This document shows, in pieces, positions 1-13,500 of a DNA stretch of 64,000 bases; the first letter of the stretch is position 1, and every line of letters starts with the position of its first letter. The translations under genes and the position numbers were made by a program. This DNA comes from Anaeramoeba flamelloides (Eukaryota; Metamonada; Anaeramoebidae): positions 4,774,001 through 4,838,000 of the forward strand of contig JANTQA010000060.1 of NCBI GenBank assembly GCA_027625915.1, written 5' to 3'. The notes below the pieces were generated by a model. It was not told the origin of the DNA. It made no database searches and was given only the letters and a program-made list of their open reading frames with translations.

Positions 1-1153
1 CTAATATATTGCCCACCCTATAAATCGTAAAATTAAAATAAATTGAAAGATAATAAAGTTAGAATTTATTAAAAGTAAAAATAATGCGTTTTGACAAAAT
101 GAAATAATATCACAAATTAATTTTTATCAAAAATTTATCTAAAAGCATATTTTTCGAAATTACGGTTTAAACTTTTCTTTAGATTTTTCTACAGCTTTTT
201 TAAAAAAGTGAAGACGATAATTTTTACAAAGTCTTGCTGATTAAAACTGTTTGATTCACTTTCTTAAGCAGTTTGAGTGACATGTTTTAAAACTTGAAGA
301 TTTCTCTTTTTTTTTCCACTTATGTTTTTTATTCATTTTTTTTTTTTTTATTTTGGATCAAAAAAAATAAAAATTTGTTAATTTCTTGAGTATTCCAAGA
401 AAATAAAAAAAATAAGAGAATTTTTTCCTTGGAAAGTATATAAAAACTATTTTTCAAAAATTTTGACTCAATTTATACTTTTATTGGAAGTTGTTTTGAG
501 GGTTTATCTCATATTCTTATCAAAAAAATTTTTGGATGAATCATTTTTTCTAATTTTGCAAATTTTTGTTTTGCTTTTTCAAATTTCTGTTTTTCTTTTT
601 CTTTTTCTTTTTTTTCAATTTCTTTTCGCTTTTTCCTTTTTTTATTGCAAAAGATCATGTGGAAAAAAAAAAAGAGATCTTCGAAAAAGACAAATAACCA
701 CTTAGAAAATTTCGACTATTTAATGTCTTTTAAAATGACTTTAATTATTCATAAAAAATCTTCTTGTTAACTTTTTTTCGGTGAAAATTCAGTAATAAAA
801 AATCGGTAATACTCGTTTCAAAAATTTTTACTCTCTTTTTTTGGTTTTTTGGTTTTATTTTTTTTTAATTTTTAAAATCTCAGGTTTTTAGAGATTTAAA
901 ATGATTTAAAAGTGAATTACAAATCAGATTTCATTATTAGAAGTTCTTGAATACGAAAAGAAATATATTTTTTTTTTCAATTTATTATTTCAGGTGAGTC
1001 ACAATTTTTGAAATGGAGTTTATATTAAAAGTATTAGTAAACTTAAAATATTATTGACTATTTGAAATAAATGATCATTTTTAATTTGAAAAAAAAAAGT
1101 TAAATATCCAAAAATTATTAAAAAATTACAATAAATAATGATAAAATTCTTAC
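1..1153 (-). other. Intron of the AP-1 gamma gene (3' side open)
   Basis: This stretch lies downstream of adaptin exon 2 on the minus strand and begins with the donor GTAAGA at 1153. The protein is only about half complete at this point, so further exons must lie to the left of the window. I found no coding segment here in any frame. The right half is a family-3 inverted-repeat element (451-1014) and the rest is AT-rich low-complexity sequence. Confidence 0.6.
451..1014 (-). mobile_element. Family-3 MITE-like element
   Basis: The ends are inverted repeats: CAAAAATTTTGACTCA at the left and GTGAGTCACAATTTTTG at the right. The interior is the reverse complement of 13646-14236, including the stretch around GAAAATTTCGACTATTTAATG and a long A/T-rich purine or pyrimidine tract. 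It contains no transposase frame, so it is most likely a non-autonomous DNA transposon. A third, more diverged copy lies near 59512-59930. Confidence 0.7.
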
Positions 1154-4100
1154 AATTGTTAAAACTTGAACTAAAGTATCTATTTGCCATTGGTCATCTG
1201 GAGAAAATTTTTCAATTGCTGTACAAACCTTTGCGGTGATATCAAATCGAAAGTCGTGTTCAGCTTTAGGCAAGCAGTCAAGTAATTCTTGTGTTAATTC
1301 TTTAACATTTTTTTTATTCATAATTCCAAAAACGAGATCAAGAGCTCTTCTTCTAATTGAAATATCTTTATCACGCAGACATTTTACAATTACCTTTCGA
1401 TGTCTTTTTAATGATTTGGAGTCCTTGTTGACACCCTTTAACAAGGTATTTAGGGCAACATATTTCATATTATTATCCTTTCCAGATAAAAACTTGGATA
1501 AAGTGTTAATTGCAGTAACCCGTAATCTATTTGGGGATTCAACTGTTAAAATTGTTGAAACTGATTCATATAAAATACAATTTTCCACATTTTTATTTAG
1601 GCCACTTGATGTACCTACTTGGGTTAAAATGTCAATCATCTGATTTGAATATTTTTTTGAATCTTTCCCTAAGATCCTTAATAGTCTTAAAATAAAAACT
1701 TGGAGAAATGGATCAGTTACCCCTTCAAAATCATATTCTGGCGCATATCCTGCATCAACTAAACTTTTCAACATTCGAAGTAAGCCGGGAACAAGCTAGG
1801 TATTGTAATTTAATAAAAGTTATAATTTTTTTTTTTTTTTTGTTTTTTTTTTGTAATATTTTATATTTTTTTAATTTAAAAATTAATAAATAAAAACCAA
1901 AGATAACATTTGAAATAATTTGTCTATTAACCCGTAATCCGTTATCTCTCTTTTTTTTTACAAATAAATTGGAAAGTGATGAAGAAAAAAATTTTAAACA
2001 AAAAAAGTCGAATATGATGTAATTATCAGATATTTAAGATCGTTTCACAATTTAACTTTAAAAATATTGAAAAGTTAAATGATATAAGTACTTGTAATAT
2101 AGTTGAGTACCTTATAATTTCTTAATTTTATTTTTTCTTGTTCTGAATTAATAATCATTTTTTGTTTTTTGTTTGATATACAAAATATTAACTTATTTTG
2201 AGAATTTTATCAACCCTTTTAGACATAATTGGATATATCTTGAACAATTCTTTTTTATTTGGATTTTGTTAAATTAAATTAAATGTTTATGATTCACCAA
2301 AGTTGATGAAAATTGACTTGAACAGTGAAACAATGGAAATCAATAAGGGTTCGTGTTTCAAGTTATTCCTTAAGATTTAAAATACATATAATAGGGATAC
2401 TAATATAAAAATTATTTTCTTAAAATAAATTGAATTTAAATCTATCAGTAAATAGTGTATTCAATTTAAAGCAATAGCTATTTGGTTTTAGGTAAAACTG
2501 TTTTAAAAAAGTATGATCAAAAAAGTTTTTCATAAAGTCTAGAAAATATACCAATTGAAGTTTAATAACTATTTTTGAGATATTTTTGAAAACTTTTTTA
2601 TCACTGTTTTTTAAAATCCTTTAAGGATTACAATCCCTGAACACTGTAAAAAAGATTGTCTTGTGTTAGGTGTAAGGCCATTCTATTTTAAAAGCTCTAA
2701 ATAAAACCAAACCTAAATAAAAATTTCCTTTTTGATCCTATTAAAACACTATACTAAGTCTAGGATCGATCAGCTAAGAACCAAAATAGAATGGCCTTAC
2801 ACCTAACACAAGACAATCTTTTTTTTCATGTTCAGGAATTGTAAACCTTAAAGGTTTAGTCATTTACTGTGGATTTGCTCCATACTCAAAGAGTGACTTG
2901 AAAGCTAAAAAGGGTATTGTGAAATTACCCTTCTTTTGATTGAAAAAATTCAAATTACAAATAAAAAAAATTTTGAGAGGATCTCTTTGACAAAAAATTC
3001 AATCAAAAAAAAGTTGGAAAAATTATCAATGACAAAATTCAAATAACAAAATAAAAATTAATTGAGAGGATCTCATTGACAATTCATTTAATCAAAAAAA
3101 AAAGTTTGAAAAATTCTCAATTCCAAAAAATCAAATTTTAGAAAAAACAAATTCATCTTTTATCATTTTTTTATATTTCCAAAGGGTTAAATGTCTTCGA
3201 TTGAAAACAAATTGTTTTCTTTTAGTACAGAATCTATTTATTTTGATTTAATCTAATTTGTGGTTATTTTATAACTCTCTATATTTGACGAAGTAAGGAT
3301 TTTGTAGAATTTGTGAGATTAAAATAATTCATTTGAGAATAGAAAAAAATGGAAAAAAAAAAATCTTTGAGATCTCAAAAATTTTCAAAGAGAGAGACTT
3401 CAATACTTGCACAATTGTTTTCAAAATTATATATTCTTACTATTTAGATTGGAAGTTGGGTGTCTCTCTTTGACTCTTTTTTCTAAAAATGTCCTCTTTT
3501 TTGATTATGGATTTTTGGAGATCAATCACACTTCACATATTGGTTGATTTTTATTTAGTATTAAGCACTCATAAAAATTACAAAATTTTTTTTTTTCCTC
3601 TTTCAGAAAATTATTTTCAACCGTAATGCCTCGGCCTTAGTGACTATCTAAAATAAAGCCACAATGAGGGAAATATTAGTCAAAACAAAAAATAATGATA
3701 AATCATCTTTAAAAATTTTATAGCCCCTTAGAGCTTTTTTTTACTTTGCCTTTTTATTTTTTTTAACCTTAAGATCGGTTTTATTTAAATGTGAATTTCT
3801 TTAATTTAGCCAATTTTAATTTTGATTTAAATTAGGATGAAAAATAAAAAAATAATTTAAATAAACCAAAGTTTAGTGGAAAGAAAATTGAATTTATCCT
3901 GAATTACAATATTTTTAGTTTTACTTGTATTTTCTCTTTTGGTTTTTATGTTGTTCCAAAAAAATTTTTTCAATAGTTGGTTTTCGTTATTCAAAACAGT
4001 CGATAAAATTGGCAAAAATAGATGTTTTTTGTTTGTGTTTTAAATGTGTTGGTTGTTTGGTTGGTTGACATTAAATATTGGTTTGGGAAACACCAAGGAA

Positions 4101-4836
4101 GTATTAACTGAAACAAAAAAACTGTTTTACTTTTTTTTTTTTTGTTTTTTTTTGTTTTGATCGAGAAAAACAGAAATAAAATATCAAAAAGATAACAAAC
4201 CTTTCTAAATTCAGAAATTGTTTTTGGCTCAATTTTTAAGATTTCAATTAAAAGCTGAATACCACCCACAACTACGCCATGGTTTTTGTCGCTAAGTAAA
4301 GATTTGACACATCCAACAAAACGATCGACTGTTTCTGGAACAAATCGGATTGTTCGAATAGCAGTTAGTGCTGCCTTTTTCCTAATATAAGCTGTTTGAG
4401 ATTTCAAGAGTTTCTCAACTTCAGGTGCAAGATCCCTGAGCATTTCAACAGATCCGATATTACCAAGCGAACTCAGCGCAAGTGCAACAATGAATTTATT
4501 TTCGGAAGCCAAATCATTCCTAATGATATTTGTTGACATGAAAAGCACTTCTTCGTTTTCCGTTAGCAAGACCGACAAACCTAAATAGCCAATCCTTTTG
4601 CAAACGTACGACGTGTGTGCAATCAATTTTAAACATTCAACTTGTCCAAAGTCTGTTGGGAATCCTAAAAAATCAATGTAAATCAATTTTGAAATGTTTC
4701 TTGGTCTATTTTTGGTATCTTCTTTACGGAACGCATTCCTTATTTGCACACATTCTTCAGAAATTATTTCTCTAATCCCACTTGTTGTTGTGCTTTCTCT
4801 AACTTTTGTTATTAAGTCGTGTAATTTGACACTCAT
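1154..4836 (-). CDS. AP1G1: AP-1 complex subunit gamma (gamma-adaptin), N-terminal half
   Basis: Gamma-adaptin is a large subunit of the AP-1 clathrin adaptor, which sorts cargo between the trans-Golgi network and endosomes. Exon 1 (4836-4201, 212 codons) starts at ATG and reads MSVKLHDLITKVRES, then contains CLKLIAHTSY and KRIGYLGLSVLL, the typical start of the adaptin helical-repeat trunk. Exon 2 (1795-1154, 214 codons) runs from LVPGLLRMLKSLVDAGYAPE through DPFLQVFILRLLRILGK and DNNMKYVALNTLLK to WQIDTLVQVLTI. These blocks match the gamma class closely. The exons join in phase 0 (FRK-LVP) across a 2.4-kb GTTTGT...CTAG intron. The donor after exon 2 shows that the rest of the trunk, the hinge and the ear lie outside the window. 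It is divergent to PACS, a known AP-1 partner. Confidence 0.93.
2605..2870. mobile_element. Palindromic MITE-like element in adaptin intron 1
   Basis: The arms 2648-2689 and 2783-2824 are perfect inverted repeats of about 42 bp (core TGTTAGGTGTAAGGCCATTC). They extend outwards as imperfect arms (CCTTTAAGGATTACAATCCCTGAACA against its counterpart) to roughly 2605 and 2870. The unique centre is only about 90 bp. No coding capacity is present. This looks like a fold-back MITE inserted in the intron. The target duplication is not clear. Confidence 0.75.
2935..3125. repeat. Two-copy tandem repeat, unit about 90 bp
   Basis: Two diverged head-to-tail units both read: AAATTCAAAT, then A-rich, then TTGAGAGGATCTC, then TTGACAA, then TTCA/TTTAATCAAAAAAA, then TTGGAAAAATT or TTTGAAAAATT. 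They sit in adaptin intron 1. No function is evident. Confidence 0.6.
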
Positions 4837-7528
4837 TATTGATTTAAAATTATAAAAATAACAATAAAAATTATTTTTGAAAAAAAGAAAAGAAAAATGA
4901 TTAATTATGAACTATCTCGACAAATGAACTAATTTCCATTTATTTCTTGTTACGTTATTTTTTACTTGTGTTTCGCATTTTTTAAATTTCTTCAGGTACG
5001 ATTGGATTCAGGTATAAAAGTAGGAGTTCTTTTTGAAATTTTTTACTCATTTTGTATAAATGCTTTTAAGGTCTACTGCTCTAGAAATGGGAAAAATCTT
5101 TATTTATTTTAAAAAATATGTGAACTTCACTTTTTATAATAGAAAAGTAATATAAGAAATAAATTATAAAATTTTTGATTAAGTTGATTACTTTCATTTT
5201 CTCGAAAAAAAATTGTGCTATAAAAAAAAATTATAAAAAAACATAGTAAATGAATTTAAAGTCTAAGAAAAAATAAATGTAAGCTGATTCAAGTGTATCC
5301 CCTTATGCATAAAATCGTTTAATTAAAGTTGGCTATTATATTGTTTTATATATCATTTTTCTCAAAACGATTATTTATTATAATTCATGATAGATATAAA
5401 CTTAAGGATTATTTAAATATATTTTAATAAATGTCGCATTTTTAAACGTTTCTCATCTTTTGAATTAAAAAATGGTAATTGTTTTTTTTTTGTAAAAAAG
5501 TAGTAAACTGGTACTAAAATGATTTTATTTTCAATATTTTTGAAAATAATTAAAGAAAAATGTTTAATATAATTTAAAAGCAATGATTCATATTAAAAAA
5601 TATAATAATTTTATATCTGTAATTGTAAATTGAAATCTAATATTTTAATATATTAATTCAAAAAAAAAACTTAAATTATATATTTATATATTTCATGATT
5701 TATTTAAACTCAATAACCTTTTATATGATAATGATTTACGAATAAGTTTTATTTATGCAATTATAAAATCAAATTAAAAAATAATCGCATTTTTTTTTTC
5801 ATTTTTAGTATATAAATGTACACGTACATAAGTAAATATAACTGTTTCAAGCATTTGGATATATTTATAAAACATATCAAATTACATTTTTGTATCCTAA
5901 AGTTACAAAAAATAATTTTTTTTATTATAATCTATCATAAGAATTTCTGGTTTAGACGGGGTTTTTCTAAAAAAAAATTCTTTTTTAATAACCCGAGTAA
6001 AAAATTTTGTTGTTTATGAAACCAATCCAAATAACGATAACAAATGTATCAAAGAGGAAATTTAATGATTATTTTAAAAGCATCTTAACTTTTGATTTTT
6101 AGGTGTTGAGAAATTGAAGATACACAAAAAAATAGAAAAGGTCTTTGTAAAATTATTGATTGCCAAGGAGGGTTTTATTAGAAAAATTCAAATTTTAATT
6201 TAGTATTTTTCTCATAGAAAATTTTTTCTAATAATAATCTCATGATTTGATTATTGGTCATCATATTTCTATAAAAATCCTATGATAAAAATGAAAGTAT
6301 GATATAGAAAAATAATTTTAGGTTTATCAAAGATTAAATGGTAGGTTTGGAAACGTTATAATATAATCATTTATGTTTTTAATAACCACCATTCAAAACC
6401 AACCCTGAAAATCTTATTGACAAAGAAATTCATTTTCTACTTGTAAACTTTGCATAATGTTTACTGAACTCTAAAATGTTTCTGATAGTTTCTCATAAAC
6501 CCAGACTTAAAAAAGAAGAAAAAAAATTATCTCATCAATTTTTTGGTTTTGACATTGAAAAAAAATCATAAACAAATTTCTGTTAATATCGATCTTCAAT
6601 TTCAAAAAAATACAAAAATTATATTTTTACACAATTTAAAAACAGTATCAATTTCCAAAGTTTCTTTTTTTTTGAAAATCAATTTTTGCCATTATTTAAA
6701 AAAAAAAAACAAATTACTCTTTGGATGAAAAGCACTTGAAATTTTGCACTTGATGGTACATAGAAATAGAATTTTTTATTTGATATATTATAATTTTATA
6801 ATATATAACCAATTTTTAAATCTTATAATTTTTTTTCATGTGATTTGTACAGTGCTGTACAAGTTTTTCTTTGATTGATCAATTATTAAAAAAATGTTTG
6901 AAAAAATTTGATTATTTTTAGATCTTCAAAAACCACTTGTTAGATTTTCAATAAATGGAAGATCTCAATTATTATATTTGTTGTTCCCATTGATAGTAAT
7001 ATAAAGGAATTATTCTTTGAAGCTAATTTATTACTTCTTTTAATAATTGTTTGGTTTTCATAAATATTTTAAATTCAAAATTAAAAGACAAACTCATTTC
7101 CAAAATGATAAATTAAAAACCTCAAAGATGTTTTATATTTAAAGCCACAGAACCTCTAAAATATAAAAGCATATTATGAAGTAATTAATCATTATCTTAT
7201 ACCAACCTTAAAAGATACCTTTCTTTAAATAATTATTCAAAAAATTCCCTTTCATTCTTTAATCTTGTCTAAAAAAGCTTCCTCCAGTTTAAATAACAAA
7301 AACTTTACTATCTGTTAAGGAAAAGGAGTGATAATTCTTACAAAGAATATAAGATCTGGCTTTAATAAATAATACCTTACATTCAAAAATTGAAGCCCAT
7401 TATCAAAAGAAGTTCACCAAAATGAAACCCAAGTGAAATCAATTTGAGACATGATTTCAAAGATTGAAACATGAAAGTTTTAAATAAAATATTTTTCATT
7501 TTTTAATTTTTAAAAAATTCATCATAAG
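4837..7528. promoter_or_regulatory. Divergent intergenic region between AP-1 gamma and PACS
   Basis: This 2.7-kb AT-rich interval must hold the promoters of both flanking genes, because they are transcribed away from each other. I recognise no specific promoter element. It includes a short perfect palindrome (6846-6863) followed by a family-4 repeat copy. Short open frames here are AT-rich chance frames. Confidence 0.5.
6846..7060 (+). repeat. Palindrome TTGTACAG-TG-CTGTACAA plus family-4 dispersed repeat
   Basis: Positions 6846-6863 form an 8-bp perfect inverted repeat. From about 6864, the sequence TTTTTCTTTGATTGATCAAT and the following 190 bp are similar to 35577-35770 (shared TTGAAAAAATT, TTTAGATCTYCAAAA and ATATAATGGATTAT-type blocks). 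The boundaries are not defined. Confidence 0.5.
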
Positions 7529-10500
7529 ATGTCAATTGAATCATCAAAATATTTCTCCAGTTTAAAAAAAAAAGATTTACGTGACATTTCTTCAACTTTC
7601 GTAGCAAGAACTTGTCAAGTTATTATTACAAAACTCGGTATGGTTTTTCTCTTTTTATCTTTTTTATTTTGACTTTGAACAAAAAAAGAATAACACTGAT
7701 AATTAAAAAAAAAAAATATAATAAAAAAAAATATGTAACAAATTAGAGTTATCTAAAAAGATCGTTCTAAAACCGTCAAGAAGATTACAGCTTTGTGTTG
7801 AAATAAGTGGAAACCGGCACGGCTTATCACATCCTATTTTGTTTGATGTAGGAGAAGAAATCGAGACAAAAAACAATGCAAGGGGATTTTATTCACTTCC
7901 AAGAAAAGCAACAAAGAAACAAAATCCCAAAATTAAAAGAAAATTTATTTTTGATCTCAACCTAACATTTCAGTATCTCCACAAAATCAAAGTAAGTCAA
8001 TAGCTTTTTTTTGAAAAATTCCTTTTGGTTTCAAGAAAAAAACAATTACAAAAAGTTTTTTTTCACTTTTTGTGATTTTAAAAAACAGATCCAGATGACA
8101 ACCCGCTTTGAAATACTTTTGTTCACTATATTTATTTTTTTTAACAAAACAATACTTGAAAAATCGAATTAAAAAGAAAAGTTTTGTCTTTCAATTCCGA
8201 CGAAAAAGGATCGTTTGTTTAAAAATTTTTTTCATTTCATTGAATTTGTTTTGCTTTTTGATTGACAATTCGGCGTTTTGAGTAATACTGTGAAACTCTT
8301 TAAAGACCTGATTTTAATTCTAAATTTTTTCATTTCCCGATCCTGAAGAAACAATACCAAAAATATTTTAATTTAAAATTTTACAGAATAGATTTAATTG
8401 TTCAATTCAAAAACGTGTTTTTCAATTACCACATCTTAACTAATCTAGTTTAACAATTTTAGTCAAAGACTGTCACATGAGGCAAAATTTTTTTGTGCTT
8501 TTTATTAAAATTATTAATCGATCAAAAAATCCAAAACCGATTAGAGTCATTTTAAAAAAGTTTTCAAAAGTATCTGTAAAACAGTCAACAAACTTAAATT
8601 GGACAAATTTCAGAACAACACTCAAAACTTTTAAGGTCAAACTTTTTTAAGCCAGCTTTAAAATGAAATAAATTAATTCTTTACAAATAACATCTGCTTA
8701 AGGGATTAGTGTCTACCCTGAATTCTTCTATAATTGAAGTACGAAGGTAATTAAAAGCAAATGATTTTAGTGCTCGATAGTTGAAATGACTCTCAAAAAT
8801 CTATTATAAAAATTATTAAACAATAAATTATTACTGTTGAGAGAAAAATGTTGGACACAGAAAAATGGTTGGACACCATTTTTAATTGGTAACCTTAGTA
8901 AAATTGAAAATCAAATCCTATTGATAACAAGGTGACTTTTATATAAATCCAGGTTTAAATGTGTTACAAGTTCATTAATCTGTGTTGTGTGTAGAATACT
9001 CATTTAAATGGTTGATAACTAAAGTAGATCATGCTATTTTAACAAAAAATCCAAGTTTTAGTAAAATTTACTATTAATTCTGAAAATGGTAATTTTTAAA
9101 CTTGCTTTAGATTATAAGAGATAAGGTTTTGAAAAAGTAGAATTAGATTAATCCTTATTCTAATAAGTAGATTATTGTTATTTTCTTTAGTTATTTCACA
9201 AACGAAAGGAAATTAAAAATCATTTTCAGTAATGTTCCCAATTAAAATTGCTGTCCAACTATTTTTCTCTCAATCCAAGATTTTTCTCTCAACAGTTATA
9301 TGCTTTTTACCAAGTAAAACAATTAAAAATTATCATTTTATACAGTTGTTTTAAAAAAGTGAAGACTTTTTTAAAACTTTGATCTAGTTTTCTGTTTTAT
9401 AAAAGTAAAAAATTTTTCAGAATTAAAACTTTTTGAAATTTTTTTTTTACATTTATGATATGGGCTTTGAAAATAATTATTTTATCAGTTTTCTTTCTTT
9501 CATTTTATTTTTGAACCTTGATAATAAAAAAGCAAAGAATTAATTCAAAAGAAAATTGTAAAATTAGAATATATATATATATATATATATAACCTTTGTT
9601 TCTGACAAAAGGGTGACCAAACATTTTTTTCCAAATATCAATTATTTTTTATAATTGACCTTCTGAAGAACAAATAATAAATAAGTAGAATAATACACAC
9701 CAAAGGAGAATAGTTTATATTTTGTATAAAATAAAAATAATAATTCAATAGATTTTCTTAAAAATAGAAAAACTCAAATTCTTTTTCCCCTATTAAGAAA
9801 AACAACAATATTCATTTTGATATCTTCAATTGAAGATCAAATAAAATTCCAATATAAATAAATATTATTTCTTTACAATCATTTTCACTGTTTCAATAAC
9901 CTTAGAATAACACGTTTTTTACCAAGTGACTATTTATCTTGCAATAAAAAAAAAATTGCAAATGAATTACATAGAAAAAAAAATAGAAAAATAAAAATGA
10001 GCAAAACTGTGAAAAAATGATATCAATTTTGAAATTTCCATAATTTAATTTTTCTTCTAATATCCATTCAAACCCTTAAATCAGCAGTAAAGGTATAAAA
10101 GGGACAGAAGCCCTTTCTGTAAAAAAACATTTTTTGTCAAATGAATTATTTTCAAATTCATTCAATATTTTTCTCCTTCATTATTTAAAAGTGAAGAAAA
10201 ATAAAAGTAAGGTGTAATTAAAATGACTCAGATGTACATTTTATTAATTTTTAGTTTAAAAAAAGTTGATCAAAGTTAGATCAAGCAGAAAACTTTTTGA
10301 AAAAGAAAAAAGAAAAAGAAAAAGATCATAAAAGATTAATAATGCCTCTCCTGAATTCATTTTATACATTGTGTAAAGGTTGAGTGTGTGCTTTCATGTT
10401 TTTATCTTTTTCTTCAATTATTACTTGTATTTGTTGAAGAAATTAGAATAAATTTTAAGTTCATTTTCTTTCTCTCAAATAGAGATCACAAATTACAACA

Positions 10501-13500
10501 TATTTCTTGGAAAACCCTTATGTTTGTAAAAGAAAAATAAGAAAAATAAAGTGAAAATTTTTTCCCATTTATTCTGCAAATACAAGTATTTTTTATTTTT
10601 TTTCAACATTTTATTTCATTTTTTTTTCTTCTTTTTTTTTATTTGGTTGCTTTTTAATTTTCCTTTTTCTTTTTTTTGCAATCATGTTAAACCATTTTTT
10701 TCCATTTCAAAACAATTATTCAACCTACTTTAAATTATTTGAAAATTAATATCTAAACTAAATTCCAAAAATTTGGGCACAGTTTAAACTGTTGAAAGAA
10801 TAACAATACTCTACTTTACATTCAATTTGGAAATAATTTTGATTTAACAAACTATTTAATTTTTTGTCTATGGGGTTTTGTTTTAATTTCGTTTTTTCAA
10901 GTTTCATAATCTTTTGTGTTAGATTGGGAATTTTTTTTCAATGTTCAATAGAAGGTTTAAGGTATGGTTTAGTTAAATAGAAAAAATGTATATAATAAGT
11001 TGATGGTATCTAATCTTTTGATCGATCAAGAATTGTTGATGAAATTTCAACAAATTTACTAAATACAATTTTTGTTCCACTCGTTTCATCATTTTGGACA
11101 CATCATTTTTGATTTTTTCGTTTTATATTTTTTTCTTTTATTTGAATAAAAATGATTACTTATAAAAACATTAATACTGGGTAACTTAAATGTGGTTTTA
11201 TATTACGTTTGGAAAAAATACAATAAATTCAGAGTTTTTTTGCCTATTTTTGATTTTGGATGTGTCTAAAATTTTTGAATGGGGTTTCTTTTTACAATCC
11301 AAAAATCATCCAACAATTTTCTCGTTCTGTCTAATTCTTATTGCTTTGTGGTACTTAATTTTTCTTGTTGGAACGAATCAATAAAAAAAAAAACAAAAAA
11401 ACGAAAGTTTGTACAAAAAAAAACAAAAAAATAATTTTCTGTGGAACTTTTTCTATTTATATACCCTGAGTTGTGCTTTAAAATTCATTACAACTGTAAA
11501 AAAATTATTGCAAAATAGTTTAATTGATCGTTTTAATTTATCTTAAACAAAAAGAAAATTTCTGATTATTATAAACAAACAAATCAAGAAAGAAAAACTC
11601 AATTTTTATTTGTATAATTTCATTTTATTAAAAAAAAATAAACAAATTTTTTTTTTTTTCAATTTCAACTAAAAAACACAATAGTCTACAAATCAATATC
11701 TAATTTTCAAATTAAAAATCAAAAAGAAACGAACACAAAAAGGGACAATTATCGGCTATGGAAGATTAAATTTATATAAAATTCTTCAGCAAAAATATGA
11801 TGATATTTTATTACTTCAGAAAAAAGAGAGAGAATGTGTTTGCAAAATAAATTTGAGTGTAGAAACGATCCCATTAAATCTAAAAGAAATCATTTATGAA
11901 AATGAAGATCGAGAAAGTACTGACACTGAAGAAGAATTAGAAAGGGATCAAGCAGAACAACATGAACTCGCCATGCTATTTCAAAATAAAAACATTAATA
12001 ATGAACAAAATTCTGAATTTATATCCAACATTAATAAAAAAAAGGCAAAAATATCATTACGAAAATCTAAATCACCACAAATCGGAATGGGGAATCACAA
12101 TATCAAAAGTGATGAAGAAAATTCCAAATATGAAGATCCGCCAGATTTAATTAAAAGTACAGGCAATATTAATAATGATTTTTCATTAGTAAAACCAACT
12201 TTATTTTACAGAGAAGGTGTGGGACTAGGGGGGGGATCAGAATTAGGAGACAAAAACACCAATACAAATACCAATAATAATAAAAATAAAAGCAATAATA
12301 GTAATAAAAACAGCAATAACAATAATGACGACAACAACACTAATGAAATATTTGATCAAAATTCAACTTACGACGAAGAGCATTTAAAAAAAAAGAAACA
12401 AAAGTTTAAAAAATTTACAAAAAAATTAAAATTTAGGAAAATTAGTAAAAATGTTAAAGGAAGCGAAATTGGGAATAATAACCAAGTCAATAACAGTGGT
12501 TTGGATATGAAAAATCAAGATAATAATGATGGTGTTCAATACAAAGGGGGACTGTTCAATATGAATGAAATGTTAGATGATTATTCCGAAGATGAAGAAT
12601 CTGAATTAGGTTCCAAATTTAATCAAGGAAATGAAAATTTTGAAAATGAGCAAAAGGAAAAGAAGCATAAAATAACCCAATCAACGAAAAAAATAGATCA
12701 AAATAATAATAAAAAGAGTCATCAAAATACTGATAGTAATACTAATAATAATGCTCAATATTATTTAACAAATTATAATGAAAAAAAAGAGGTTGAAATC
12801 AAAAAAAAGTCGAAAAAATCACACAAAGCTGAAAATCGAAATATGCAAAAAAAAGAAAAAAATAAAAATAATATGATTAATAATGATAATGATGATAATA
12901 ATACTAATAGTAACAGCAATAGTAAGAATGATAATAACTTTAATGAACATTATCATCACAATTATAATAATGGCAATAAAAATAAAGAAGATCGTAAGAT
13001 AGAGGATCATGATGAAGAAATGATTGAACACAAGCACAAATTAAAGCAAAAGCAAAAATTTTTATCAACACTTAATTTAATAAAAAAACAGAAATTCAAG
13101 TTAAAACATAAAAAAAAAAAAAAAAATGTAAATGATAGCCAAAGCCAGACTAGTAATATCGCTAACAACAATAATAATAATAATTTTGATAAAGAGATCC
13201 ACCACAAAAATAAAAATTTAAACGAAAACGAAAAATTCAATAATAATGAAAATCAAAATAAAAAATTTAATCAAGAAAAATTTGCAGTCGATTGCGAAAA
13301 AGCAGATAACAATAATAACAACACGCAAAAGCTTGCTGAAAAAAATATTAATAAGGAAACAGAAACAGAAACCTTAACGTTAAATTTTTCAAAAATAATT
13401 AATTCAATTTTTTTAGCCAATAAATCCCCTTTAATAATGTTTGTAGATAAATCAAAGAAAAAAACAAAAAAATTAATCGCCTTAAATGAAATCGAATACT

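Larger units (their letters stand above)
7992..11684 (+). other. PACS intron 2 (3.7 kb)
   Basis: The donor GTAAGT follows HKIK and the acceptor ...AATAG precedes STNQYLIFKLKIK. The interior contains a 462-bp inverted-repeat element, an (AT)n tract with a family-1 copy, and a family-2 copy. No further exon is needed, since the protein alignment is continuous across the join. Confidence 0.8.

Noticed and set aside
463-705. 80-residue hydrophobic frame
   Set aside because: It lies inside a family-3 repeat element and reflects its T-rich tract.
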